A DNA stretch of 28,958 nt from Spirochaetales bacterium. GTDB taxonomy: Bacteria > Spirochaetota > Spirochaetia > Sphaerochaetales > Sphaerochaetaceae. Positions 1 through 7,288 of the stretch are shown one piece after another. The stretch is taken from NCBI GenBank assembly GCA_022784805.1, contig JALFYG010000151.1, positions 1-28,958 of the forward strand, in the 5' to 3' direction. The notes below the pieces were generated by a model. It was not told the DNA's origin. It saw nothing but the letters and a program-made list of their open reading frames with translations, and made no database searches. The position numbers were made by a program, and so were the translations under genes. Positions within the stretch are counted from its first letter, which is position 1. Each line of letters starts with the position of its first letter.

Positions 1-1
1 T

Positions 2-94
2 CCTGCGAACAAGTATGAAAAGGTCAAGAAAATCCTCAATTTGGGAATTGAAAAACCTATTTTGGCAAGATTCAGGGACAAAAACCTCGATTAA
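2..94 (+). CDS. C-terminal tail of an unidentified ORF, possibly a transposase (5' truncated by window)
   Basis: An open frame enters from the left edge and stops at TAA 92-94, giving about 30 residues ending ARFRDKNLD. The segment KYEKVKKIL is faintly reminiscent of the extreme C-terminus of IS21-type IstA transposases, but there is no istB after it and the piece is too short to assign. The stop codon lies inside the left arm of a strong terminator, and the interrupted ATPase gene begins about 40 bases further on, so an insertion-sequence end near 129 is plausible. Identity is uncertain. Confidence 0.4.
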   Translation, partial: PANKYEKVKKILNLGIEKPILARFRDKNLD

Positions 95-114
95 CGCTCA
101 GAATCGAGGTTTTT
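80..114. terminator. Intrinsic terminator hairpin, potentially bidirectional
   Basis: A perfect 13-bp inverted repeat (AAAAACCTCGATT, 80-92, and its complement at 102-114) encloses a 9-base loop. It has an A run on one side and a T run on the other, so it can terminate transcription from either strand. It ends the left-edge ORF and would also stop transcription leaving the truncated minus-strand ATPase gene. Confidence 0.85.
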
Positions 115-131
115 CACCACCCGGATGCAAT

Positions 132-650
132 TTAGGATTTAAAAACAAATAAAGTTTCATCTTGTTTCCTTTCATTATTTCCTTCTCTTATCAATTCAGG
201 CACAATAAAATTAGAAATTCTAAAGCTAAATTTTGGATCATATATCTCTGGATGAGATGTATATTGGAATACAGCTTTAAATCCAACACCAAACTTTCCA
301 ATAGTTGCTTCGGATGATTTATTTGAATTTGCAATCGAAGTAATTGCATTTATGTCACCAAGGATTCCTTTTGAACTATCAATATCTTCTGTTTTAGGGT
401 TTGAAATAGAAAAATGTCTACTTCCGTTGTGAGCAAAGACTAATTTATCTTTGTAAAGAACAAATCTTGCATATGAAGCTTTTGCATCATCTGCGTTTTG
501 CAATAACTCATAAATAAAATGTGCTTGATCAGAATACTTCTCAACAACACTTTTCATTATTCCTCTTGTTGAAGGCTTTTGTAATAATGTTGAGCTCTCT
601 CGTCTATCTTTTGTGAGTAATGAAAAAAAACTGTTTTCTATGCTGTTCAT
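132..650 (-). pseudogene. Truncated sacsin/HSP90-like (GHKL) ATPase, N-terminal domain only
   Basis: The 172 residues cover only the N-terminal ATP-binding domain of a sacsin-like GHKL protein. Visible motifs are FIYELLQNADDA (Bergerat N-box, about residues 45-56) and IGKFGVGFKAVFQ (G-box region, about 117-129). Family members are normally many hundreds of residues and continue after the point where this one stops. The last residues (DETLFVFKS) run straight into the terminator/putative insertion junction, so the gene appears to have lost its 3' part. A GGGGGA ribosome binding site lies ahead of the ATG at 650. Large proteins with this domain are recurrent in defence islands and DNA-linked loci. 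The fragment could still fold as an ATP-binding domain, but it is most likely a remnant. Confidence 0.7.
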
Positions 651-740
651 ATAATTCCCCCATTCATTTTATAAACATGTTTTGAAAACAAAAAATGAGA
701 TATAAGTTTTCTTACAAAATGTTATCCAAAGAATTTATTT

Positions 741-1547
741 TTATCCAATTATCTTTTCTATTTTCTCGTATTCATCAATTATTACAGAAAGTTTTTCTAT
801 TAATTGAGACTTATCTGTATTCGACTTATCAAAGAAAGAGTCAGCATCTTCAACAGGACGAAGGATCTTCTTAACTAATCTTTGACTTTGGATATCAAGA
901 GCAACTTCAAGCTGTAACACTCTTTTTGACAATGGATCCTGTTCACTTGTTATAAACTGGTTCCAGAGCTGATCTTCCATCTCTCTATCAAATGGAGCCA
1001 GGTAAAGTTTGGTATATGGATGAATGTTGAACTTCTTACCAAACTGCTTAACAACATCATAAGGGACCATCTTTCTGACACACTTAATTGTTCTGAAGCT
1101 CCTGATATTCATATCAATATCAGAGAAATCGAGATTCTTACCTTCAATTTTCAAGAGTCTTTCAATGAATTCCAGGTTGTTCCAAAAGTTCTCTCCAAAT
1201 GTAACGACATTAGGCTGGTCATTCACAAACTCAGGTAGCTCAACATCATTATAATAAGTAAATCCAGCTAATAGCCAGAGGTCCTTCCATTCCAAGAGAT
1301 TAGTTTTCAATACTTCAAATCTTTTATCCTTTGGATCTAATTCAAAGGCTTCAATGGCTGCACGATAAACAGCATCGGATGGCATGTTCTCAGAGTTGCT
1401 CCTAGAATGATAGAGAAACTTTGCGGAGTTAAATTTAGGATTCTTGAACCCATGCTTTACCATATTTACATTGATTTCCTGGCATAGATCATCAATTGTT
1501 TTGACATACAACAAACGTAAGTTTAAAAGATTCTCAAAAAATATCAT
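741..1547 (-). CDS. Hypothetical protein upstream of the truncated GHKL ATPase
   Basis: The product is 268 residues, soluble and charged, with no recognised motif, signal peptide or membrane segment. The C-terminal 40 residues are rich in Glu, Lys and Ile and may form a helix or coiled coil. The ATG at 1545-1547 has an AGGGG ribosome binding site about 6 bases ahead. It lies 90 bases upstream of the truncated sacsin-like gene on the same strand, so the two may once have been an operon. The function is unknown. Low similarity to housekeeping genes and proximity to an integrase suggest accessory DNA. Confidence 0.65.
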   Translation of the reverse strand: MIFFENLLNLRLLYVKTIDDLCQEINVNMVKHGFKNPKFNSAKFLYHSRSNSENMPSDAVYRAAIEAFELDPKDKRFEVLKTNLLEWKDLWLLAGFTYYNDVELPEFVNDQPNVVTFGENFWNNLEFIERLLKIEGKNLDFSDIDMNIRSFRTIKCVRKMVPYDVVKQFGKKFNIHPYTKLYLAPFDREMEDQLWNQFITSEQDPLSKRVLQLEVALDIQSQRLVKKILRPVEDADSFFDKSNTDKSQLIEKLSVIIDEYEKIEKIIG

Positions 1548-1816
1548 TCATAGCCCCTGGATTTATGATAATGCAAGTATAATAGTTAAGACTTTTTTAT
1601 TCAAATATATAAATCAATATTCATAATGAAATTAATTGTCAAAATTAGTTCTTATTCATAGCATTACTTCTTTATTTTAAATGATTAACCGTTAATTTTT
1701 TAATGATTTTTGATTTTTAATATTGACTACTAAAATCTCGTGTAATATCTTTTAAACAAAAGAAACACAAAAGAGTCAATTAAGGCTAAATATGGAAAAT
1801 ACAACAAGGAGGACCA
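1548..1816 (+). promoter_or_regulatory. Intergenic region with promoter for the xis-int unit
   Basis: This AT-rich gap separates the minus-strand remnants from the integration module. TTGACT (1723-1728) and TATCTT (1746-1751), 17 bases apart, form a reasonable sigma-70-type promoter for the excisionase and integrase. A short palindrome, ATTAAC-C-GTTAAT (1684-1696), lies about 27 bases upstream of the -35 element and could be an operator or recombinase arm site. No tRNA or obvious attachment duplication is visible here. Confidence 0.5.
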
Positions 1817-2032
1817 ATGGAAAACAATATTGTAAGTCTTGAAGGAAATCAGTATATCACAAGAAGAGAAGCATCAGAGTTGTTCCGTGTTACAACTCCA
1901 ACGATTGATAAGATGATTAAGGAAGGTCATTTCCAAGCCATTAATGTAGGCAGAAGAAAGCTTATCACGGTTGAATCCATTATCAAGTTCCAGAATGAGT
2001 GTACACATCTAGGAAACGTGCAGCATGCTTAA
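1817..2032 (+). CDS. Excisionase-like small helix-turn-helix protein
   Basis: This 71-residue protein resembles excisionase/MerR-type DNA-binding domains. The segment YITRREASELFRVTTPTIDK is followed by a basic wing (GRRKLITVESIIKF), the usual winged-helix layout of Xis and DUF-type 'helix-turn-helix domain, excisionase family' proteins. A near-consensus AAGGAGG site precedes the ATG. The 3' end overlaps the integrase gene by 8 bases, so the two are co-transcribed and probably translationally coupled. Its expected role is to bind the element ends and bias the recombinase towards excision, possibly also regulating int. Confidence 0.8.
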   Translation: MENNIVSLEGNQYITRREASELFRVTTPTIDKMIKEGHFQAINVGRRKLITVESIIKFQNECTHLGNVQHA

Positions 2033-3389
2033 TGAGAGCGACATCCTCAGTGTCAGATTATTCAGAGCAGATAAAAAGCCAGGTCGACTTGTTAGAAGTA
2101 CCTGCAGATCTCGTGTTAGAAAAAGTGATGGAAAAATCATTTCTGAGGCAGAGGTCTTCAGCAATGAAATGCCAATCAAGGCAATCATTACATTTGTCGG
2201 CAGAGATGATAAATATGAAGAGGCTGTGCTTTCATCTTTTATCTACGGTAAGCTCAATCCTCTTTTAAAGAGAGAAGGAGAATCCATAGAGGTTGATATT
2301 CTTACACTCAAAGATGTCGTTGAAGATTTCTATTCACTTGATGGTGAATATGTAAAACGTCTGTTATTAAAGGAGAAAAAAGTAGACGAGAAGGAATTAC
2401 AAGCAAAGAGAAATGTTGTTTCTCGTATAGTCGAGCAATATGGCAACATCCCGCTTGAAACGTTTTACTCACAAGAGTTTCAGATAAAGTTTCTTGAAGA
2501 CTTAAGGAAGAATGGCAGAGTCGGCAAGAGAAAGGAGTTCTCTCAGTATAAAGAGAAGGAATTATCGAACAAAACGGTTAGGAATATCTTAACAATTCTT
2601 GCAACCCCCTTCACCTTTGCAATTGAAAGAGGCGCTATTGATAAGAATCCTTTCAAAGAGATGTCTACCCTACTTCCTGATAATACCGGAGAAAACACCT
2701 ATGCTTCTTTCACTACTGATATCGTAAAGAAGATGTTTCTTTCCATCGATGTCTGGATTGATCCGATTAACTATGCAATGTTAGTCTTCCTTGCCTTTTC
2801 AGGACTGAGAATCGATGAAGCAATTGCTTTGAGAAGAGAAGATATAGATCTAGAGAAAAGAATCATATATGTAAAGACTTCATATAAAGGTGGAGAGCAT
2901 ACAGAAACAAAGACTTATTCAGAAAGGTGGGTCCCTCTCCCTGATATCTTGGTTTTCATCCTAACACCGTTATTGGAAAAGCCAGGATACATATTCTCTG
3001 CATCGGGAAGGAAACCTTACACACGAATAAAGTATTCAAGAGCACTAACTGATGCTTTGATATACATAGGTATATCTAAGAAAGAACAACAAACTGTTGG
3101 GTATGTTCTTCACTCATTCAGGCATTGGTATGTATCAAGCTGTGCATCTAAGGGAATTTCAGATATCAATATTTCCCTTATTACGGGCCATGACACAAAG
3201 AAAGTATCGACCATGAATAAGCGATATACAACACAGCTTATCGAAGCATTTCCAGGACTTGTAAGAAGAGTGGATTCTTTCCTGCCTCCAGAAACTATTT
3301 CTGCAATGAAGATTATCTACAACAATCTTTGGTCCTGCACCTCACTCAGAGAACTAATAAGCTTCGAGAGAAATGGGAAGAAAAAGTAA
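2025..3389 (+). CDS. int: Tyrosine recombinase / site-specific integrase
   Basis: The 454-residue protein has the complete catalytic set of the tyrosine recombinase family. Arg262 lies in FSGLRIDEAIAL, His363 and Arg366 in HSFRHW, His389 in ITGHD, and the nucleophile is probably Tyr401 in KRYT. A SAM-like core-binding domain precedes it (roughly residues 110-215), and a further N-terminal region may bind arm sites. Length and organisation match ICE and phage integrases. It overlaps the upstream excisionase-like gene. It should catalyse integration and excision of the element; the attachment site cannot be located from this window alone. Confidence 0.93.
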   Translation: MLNESDILSVRLFRADKKPGRLVRSTCRSRVRKSDGKIISEAEVFSNEMPIKAIITFVGRDDKYEEAVLSSFIYGKLNPLLKREGESIEVDILTLKDVVEDFYSLDGEYVKRLLLKEKKVDEKELQAKRNVVSRIVEQYGNIPLETFYSQEFQIKFLEDLRKNGRVGKRKEFSQYKEKELSNKTVRNILTILATPFTFAIERGAIDKNPFKEMSTLLPDNTGENTYASFTTDIVKKMFLSIDVWIDPINYAMLVFLAFSGLRIDEAIALRREDIDLEKRIIYVKTSYKGGEHTETKTYSERWVPLPDILVFILTPLLEKPGYIFSASGRKPYTRIKYSRALTDALIYIGISKKEQQTVGYVLHSFRHWYVSSCASKGISDINISLITGHDTKKVSTMNKRYTTQLIEAFPGLVRRVDSFLPPETISAMKIIYNNLWSCTSLRELISFERNGKKK

Positions 3390-3404
3390 TATCTTTCTCA
3401 TTCA

Positions 3405-3454
3405 TTATGTGACACATAACACATAGCACATAACGAATGACACATAACAAATGA
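3405..3454. repeat. Heptameric tandem array with palindrome (CACATAA units)
   Basis: Between int and the peptidase gene, six consecutive 7-base units run from 3413 to 3454: CACATAA, CACATAG, CACATAA, CGAATGA, CACATAA, CAAATGA. The first unit also forms a 15-base palindrome, TTATGTG-A-CACATAA (3405-3419). The register is exact, with copies beginning at 3413, 3420, 3427 and 3441. Such short iterated motifs can be protein-binding sites (partition site, regulator operator, recombinase accessory site) or slippage products. The location in the maintenance region favours a binding role, but no protein can be assigned. Confidence 0.7.
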
Positions 3455-3482
3455 TATCTGCTAACTGATTCAGGAGGGGTTT

Positions 3483-4673
3483 ATGAATTTAGGTAAACGC
3501 AGAAAAAGGTTAATGACCATATGGACAATAATTATTGTAGCTCTAGCTATCTATTTTGCAATTGATGCTTTCTTCTTTCAAAGGGAAAGCAAGGTCTTCA
3601 AGGAAATAGGCATCAATATCAGAGACTATTACATAATGGACTTTACCTTTGAGAAACTAATCTATTTGATTGCTGAGATTTTCATTGTATCCATCATGAT
3701 TTTTTCATTCTTCAAAAGTGGAGTCTACAGAGGAATCATAAGAGTGAGGGCTCTTATTGCACTACTCTTCGGGACCATCTTTGTCCAGACTTATCTTGGA
3801 ATATTTGGCTTATACAGATCAGAGCTGATGGCAAAGCTTTACCTATATGGAGGAAAGCTATTCAAGCTCACCGATATATTGTTTCACGGCGGAGGAACGC
3901 AGACAGCAGTGAGAATTCTATATTTAGCGATATTCTTTTTTGCTTTTCTGATTATCACATCCATTGGAAACAAGGATTTCAAGAAAACAGAAGATAGCAG
4001 AGAACTTACAACACAAGAATGCAATACAAGTGGAATATCTTCAATATTGGCAAATGCATCAAAGTATGGGATTGATACATCCGGTATGGCAATAAGGATT
4101 TTATCTTCTGATTCTGGGTATGGAGCCTATACTTACAACTCCAGAAGCATAACTTTGGATCCATCTACACTGAAGCTTGATAAAGAGCAACTGGGATATA
4201 TAGTTTCCCATGAACTTGGCCACATTTCCAATGGGGACCATATATCTGAAGGTATAGTCTACACTACTCTTACTCTGTTTCTGCTTCCATTCATTATCCT
4301 ATCCTGGATTTTATCAGCACTCGGAAGAATCAATGGAGTGTTTGCAATCTTTTCATGGATCAATATGGCCTTATACAAAATGGCAAGTTTGGTTGTAGCC
4401 ATCATACACAAGGTTGAATATGTATTGGGTGGAAGGTTTGATGAAATCAATGCAGACAGGTTTGCCATCGATATTGGATATGCAAAAGGAGCATTAATCA
4501 ATCTTAGAAATGAATTGGATGTTGATTTTCCATGGTACAAGAAAATCTTTGATCCACATCCGGGGAGCAAGGCCAGATATAGAAAAGCTCTACAACATGT
4601 CAGGGACAACAACTATATATCTGATGAGATCCTTAAACAAAGTGGTTTTATGGATGCTGATGCGAGGAAATAA
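3483..4673 (+). CDS. Membrane-bound M48-type zinc metallopeptidase
   Basis: The 396-residue integral membrane protein has several N-terminal hydrophobic segments (about residues 11-28, 58-76, 88-110 and 144-160). The zinc-site motif HELGH is at 243-247 and the third ligand region DEINAD at 320-325, the layout of M48/HtpX-like peptidases. Two more hydrophobic segments lie between HELGH and Glu321. The HtpX/Ste24 family cleaves misfolded membrane proteins or specific peptides on the cytoplasmic side. This copy sits between int and the partition genes, with an AGGAGGGG site before the ATG. It may process an element-encoded envelope or signalling protein, which is an inference. Confidence 0.85.
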   Translation: MNLGKRRKRLMTIWTIIIVALAIYFAIDAFFFQRESKVFKEIGINIRDYYIMDFTFEKLIYLIAEIFIVSIMIFSFFKSGVYRGIIRVRALIALLFGTIFVQTYLGIFGLYRSELMAKLYLYGGKLFKLTDILFHGGGTQTAVRILYLAIFFFAFLIITSIGNKDFKKTEDSRELTTQECNTSGISSILANASKYGIDTSGMAIRILSSDSGYGAYTYNSRSITLDPSTLKLDKEQLGYIVSHELGHISNGDHISEGIVYTTLTLFLLPFIILSWILSALGRINGVFAIFSWINMALYKMASLVVAIIHKVEYVLGGRFDEINADRFAIDIGYAKGALINLRNELDVDFPWYKKIFDPHPGSKARYRKALQHVRDNNYISDEILKQSGFMDADARK

Positions 4674-4674
4674 G

Positions 4675-5157
4675 ATGGCTATCAAGGAATACTTGTTTCC
4701 TATAAGAATGGATGAAAAAGATTATTCAAAGCTGATGGCTAAAACAGCATCACTTGGAATGACGGAAGGTAAACTTCTCTCCTCATTCATTGGAGATTTT
4801 ACTGATGGAATATATTCAAACGGAAGTGATGAGAGGAATTTGATTGATAGTTGGATTAAGCGAAGATTTTTTCCTTTCCAAAGAAAAGAATCATTTCTCA
4901 AGTTCCTGTCACAAAACCAATATGATATCGAGTTCATAACAAAATCCTTCGATTCAAGAGAAGAATGTTCTGAAGATGAATATCCACTCAGTGAGTTTAT
5001 TGAGACATTTGGCTGTTATCAGCTTTCTATTGGCAAAACTCTAAATGGCGATGAAATTGAAAAGGAAATATCAAAGTGCCGTAGTTGGCTAAGCAGGTAC
5101 AAAACAACAGAGAATACAGGGAGATTTATCAATGATGAAGACTATTGTAATTTGTAA
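4675..5157 (+). CDS. Small protein with possible ribbon-helix-helix N-terminus, upstream of parA
   Basis: I choose the ATG at 4675 (160 residues) because GAGGAAA stands just ahead of it and the peptidase gene ends one base before it. A longer frame reaching back to 4510 would overlap the peptidase gene extensively. Residues 5-40 (YLFPIRMD, then two predicted helices ending LLSSFIGDFT) look like an RHH fold; the remainder is acidic and unrecognised. It overlaps parA by 26 bases, indicating translational coupling. It may be a DNA-binding accessory or regulator of the partition cassette. Confidence 0.6.
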   Translation: MAIKEYLFPIRMDEKDYSKLMAKTASLGMTEGKLLSSFIGDFTDGIYSNGSDERNLIDSWIKRRFFPFQRKESFLKFLSQNQYDIEFITKSFDSREECSEDEYPLSEFIETFGCYQLSIGKTLNGDEIEKEISKCRSWLSRYKTTENTGRFINDEDYCNL

Positions 5158-5902
5158 TCAGAAAGGAGGTGTCGGCAAGACTACCACTACTTCAGCAATG
5201 GGAGCTTACCTTGTAAAAAAAGGTTATAGAGTTCTCACCATCGATTCAGATCCACAAGGAAACCTTTCCTCTTCCATAGGAATCAATCCAGATGAAGTAT
5301 CAACTCTTGATGACTTGATGACAGGGAAAAATACTATACAGCAAGTAATCATCAAAACTGCAATCGGAGATCTTATTTCTTGTTCTCTATCCCTATCTGA
5401 TGCAGACAGAAGGTTCACTCAATTCAAGGCCTTTGAGATTCTAAAGAATATCTTAAGTGAGGTTAATGACTCTTATGACTTCACCATAATTGATGCTCCA
5501 CCATCTTTAGGAATTATCTCTCTGAATGATTTGATAGCTTCAGACTATGTAGTTGTTCCTGTTAATGCAGCTGCTTTCAGCATACAGGGAATTAAAGCTC
5601 TTGTATCGATTATCAAAGAAGTCAAAAGTGATAACAAAGATCTTAAGATTGCCGGAATACTAGTCACCAGGTATAACAGCAGAACGACTCTTGGAAAGGA
5701 TGTAATTGAAGTTCTAAAGGATATTGCTGAAAAGATTGATACTAAAGTATTCGATTCAAAGATAAGACAAGGTGTTGCTATTGAAGCTGCCCAGGCTGAT
5801 CAGATTGATATCTTTACTGCAGCTCCTAAAAGCGGAGTTGCTTCAGACTATGAGTCATTTTGTAATGAGCTGATGAATGACATATTGAAGGAGAATCGAT
5901 AA
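5132..5902 (+). CDS. parA: ParA-family partition ATPase
   Basis: The 256-residue protein is a canonical ParA/Soj-type P-loop ATPase. The deviant Walker A motif KGGVGKTTT is at about residues 11-19, the switch-region DSDPQGN follows at about 41-47, and Walker B is IDAPPSLG at about 119-126. It lacks the extra N-terminal HTH domain of P1-type ParA, so it is the short (type Ib/Soj-like) kind. Start choice is 5132 or 5135 (two adjacent ATG). It overlaps both neighbours, forming a cassette with an RHH-like gene on each side. It should segregate or stabilise the excised or replicating element. Confidence 0.92.
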   Translation: MMKTIVICNQKGGVGKTTTTSAMGAYLVKKGYRVLTIDSDPQGNLSSSIGINPDEVSTLDDLMTGKNTIQQVIIKTAIGDLISCSLSLSDADRRFTQFKAFEILKNILSEVNDSYDFTIIDAPPSLGIISLNDLIASDYVVVPVNAAAFSIQGIKALVSIIKEVKSDNKDLKIAGILVTRYNSRTTLGKDVIEVLKDIAEKIDTKVFDSKIRQGVAIEAAQADQIDIFTAAPKSGVASDYESFCNELMNDILKENR

Positions 5903-6237
5903 TGGCTAGAAAAGATAATCTTCTCTCTTCTTTCGGTATATCTAATGAAGATAACAAGCCTCAAGAAACATCTTTCCAATCAGAAGAAAAGAAAGCCACA
6001 AAGAAAGAAAACAACAGTAGGCAAACTACTATCATGTTTTATGGTGAAAGCCACTTATATGCTAAATTGAGGGCCAAGGAGCTGAAAAGAAAAGGCATAG
6101 GCAATGGAAACATATCGGACTTCATTGAGTGGCTGATCTGCAAGGATAAAGCAGAAAACAAGGAGACATATCTGCTTTCAGAAAAATACTACCTCATGGA
6201 AAAGGAGCTTAACCAGAGCTCAAATAATATCACATAG
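5902..6237 (+). CDS. Small ParA partner, ribbon-helix-helix-like (ParB/ParG functional analogue)
   Basis: The 111-residue protein begins one base inside the parA stop codon (TAATG), which indicates coupled translation. The first 40 residues are polar and probably unstructured. The rest (QTTIMFYGES followed by two helices, AKLRAKELKRKG and ISDFIEWLICKD) resembles a ribbon-helix-helix domain. A flexible tail plus RHH directly after a short ParA is the design of ParG/omega-type centromere-binding partners, whose N-terminal tail stimulates ParA. No sequence family was recognised with certainty, so the role is inferred mainly from context. Confidence 0.6.
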   Translation: MARKDNLLSSFGISNEDNKPQETSFQSEEKKATKKENNSRQTTIMFYGESHLYAKLRAKELKRKGIGNGNISDFIEWLICKDKAENKETYLLSEKYYLMEKELNQSSNNIT

Positions 6238-6278
6238 TTCATTGATTGTTGGTGTGGTATAATCAGAAATTAATGAAC
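6237..6278 (+). promoter_or_regulatory. Extended -10 promoter bracketed by a 7-bp inverted repeat
   Basis: TATAAT at 6258-6263 is preceded by TG with one base between, making an extended -10 element. There is no convincing -35 at 17 bases. The inverted repeat GTTCATT (6237-6243) and AATGAAC (6272-6278) flanks the promoter and could be an operator that overlaps the transcription start (about 6270). Transcription would read into the hairpin at 6284-6335 and then the HU-like gene. Confidence 0.55.
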
Positions 6279-6283
6279 AATGT

Positions 6284-6342
6284 CTCCGGTATAGTTGTCC
6301 CCCCATTGAGATACCAAACTCCAACTATACTGGAGGCTTTTT
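6284..6342 (+). terminator. Intrinsic terminator-like hairpin in the leader of the HU-like gene
   Basis: CTCCGGTATAGTTG (6284-6297) pairs with CAACTATACTGGAG (6322-6335), a 14-bp stem with one G-U pair and a 24-base loop. GCTTTTT follows. It lies after the parA operon and only about 15 bases downstream of the TATAAT promoter's predicted start. It may simply end the parA transcript, or attenuate the HU-like gene, or define a short RNA of about 70 bases. Confidence 0.8.
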
Positions 6343-6358
6343 AGTAATAGGAGACAAC

Positions 6359-6685
6359 ATGAAGAACAAACTGACAAAAGCTGAATTAATCAAAAACATC
6401 AATGACAGCACAGGAATTGATGCAGTTTCAATCGGCATTGTAATCAACCAGATGTTTGAAGAACTTAAAGAAGCTCTGATTGACGATAGAACAATTGAGC
6501 TTAGAGGTTTTGGTACTTTTGAGCCAAAGATTCGTAAAGCTAAAGTGAAAGCACATAACCCAAAGACAGGAGAACCTTGTTCTGTAGAAGCACATAGAGT
6601 AGCGACATTCAAGCAGGGACAAGAACTAAAGAAAGCTCTTTGGTCCATGAGGGATTCCCCTTCTTTGCAGGGCTCCAATAGATAG
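6359..6685 (+). CDS. HU/IHF-family DNA-binding protein
   Basis: This 108-residue protein has the standard HU/IHF fold. Two N-terminal helices (KAELIKNINDSTGI ... VINQMFEELKEAL) are followed by RTIELRGFGTFEPKIRKAK and the arm region with HNPKTGE, where the conserved proline that intercalates DNA is present. A C-terminal extension of about 18 residues (WSMRDSPSLQGSNR end) is non-canonical. It should bend DNA, and in an ICE it could assist integrase or partition complexes. AGGAGA precedes the ATG. Confidence 0.9.
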   Translation: MKNKLTKAELIKNINDSTGIDAVSIGIVINQMFEELKEALIDDRTIELRGFGTFEPKIRKAKVKAHNPKTGEPCSVEAHRVATFKQGQELKKALWSMRDSPSLQGSNR

Positions 6686-6722
6686 CTAATAAAATTGATT
6701 AAATATCTAAATATGTAAGTTT

Positions 6723-6846
6723 TGACCACTTGGGCAAGATAAAAAGGAGCAGTGGTCATTTCGAGGAGTATGAATCACTATCTTGTTTTCATGCAACAAG
6801 ATAGATAGTGGTCAACAATTATTGATATTTTTCAGTATTTGACCAC
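6723..6846. promoter_or_regulatory. Four TGACCAC-type elements in two inverted pairs
   Basis: TGACCACT (6723-6730) is inverted as AGTGGTCA at 6751-6758, and again AGTGGTCAA (6807-6815) is inverted as TTGACCAC at 6839-6846. The whole 194-base gap between the HU-like and RHH genes carries no other gene. The arrangement is that of a multi-site operator or relaxosome/partition site. The RHH protein encoded immediately downstream is the obvious candidate to bind it. Confidence 0.65.
6778..6804 (+). other. Stem-loop between the two TGACCAC pairs
   Basis: CTATCTTGTT (6778-6787) and AACAAGATAG (6795-6804) form a perfect 10-bp stem with a 7-base loop. There is no T run after it, so it is not a standard terminator. 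A possible 12-codon leader ORF (ATG at 6770, TAG at 6806-6808) spans the stem, but its Shine-Dalgarno spacing is too short to trust. It may be an extruded DNA hairpin, as found at some origins of transfer. Confidence 0.55.
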
Positions 6847-6879
6847 ACTGTTTTAAAGGGTGGAAAGGATTATTATACA

Positions 6880-7287
6880 ATGAAATGCAATGAATCCATC
6901 CACATCAGGATTCCTGAAAATGTAAGGAACGAGTTAAAAAAGCAAGCTCAAACGAGTGGGATTTCTTTCAATAAGTACGTATCTGATTTACTTGAAAAAA
7001 CAATAACTGAAGGTGGCTCTGTTGAATCAAGACTCGATAAGCTAGAGCTGAAGCTCTATGAACTTCAGTATGTCAACGAGCTCCAGTCATCTTTCATGCA
7101 GGAGTCTACAAGGGTAATGCTTTCAAGAACAAGCATCATAATCGACATGCTGAAAGCTTCAGGAATAGAACAACCAAACAGCATGGAAAAACTCCAAACA
7201 GCTATAAAGGATCTTGATAAGCTCATCAACAAAACCAAAGCTGCAATTACATCATCAAGCGATCTCTGGAAATTAGATAGCGATTAA
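6880..7287 (+). CDS. Ribbon-helix-helix protein with C-terminal coiled coil
   Basis: The 135-residue protein opens with a clear RHH (MetJ/Arc-type) domain: SIHIRIPENVRNELKKQAQ, then a helix containing SFNKYVSDLLEKTI. From about residue 47 to 120 it is strongly helical and heptad-like (VESRLDKLELKLYELQ), suggesting dimer or tetramer formation. RHH plus coiled coil is the design of relaxosome accessory proteins (MobC/TraJ/NikA-like) and some partition or autoregulatory proteins. The repeated TGACCAC sites just upstream support binding to its own upstream region. No relaxase is adjacent, so a mobilisation role is inference. Confidence 0.75.
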   Translation: MKCNESIHIRIPENVRNELKKQAQTSGISFNKYVSDLLEKTITEGGSVESRLDKLELKLYELQYVNELQSSFMQESTRVMLSRTSIIIDMLKASGIEQPNSMEKLQTAIKDLDKLINKTKAAITSSSDLWKLDSD

Positions 7288-7288
7288 T

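Noticed and set aside
1..131. Firm identification of an IS21-family element
   Set aside because: Only about 30 residues of the ORF are present, no istB follows and no terminal repeat can be compared.
1548..2032. Attachment site next to the integrase
   Set aside because: No tRNA gene end or repeated core sequence is visible, and the other element boundary is outside the window.
3405..3454. CRISPR array
   Set aside because: Repeat units are only 7 bases with no spacers, and no cas gene is present in the window.
4510..4674. N-terminal extension of the gene preceding parA
   Set aside because: It would lie inside the peptidase gene; the ATG at 4675 has a good ribosome binding site and follows the peptidase stop by one base.
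6770..6808. 12-codon leader peptide before the RHH gene
   Set aside because: The GAGGAG motif is only one base from the ATG, too close for normal initiation, and nothing else supports translation.
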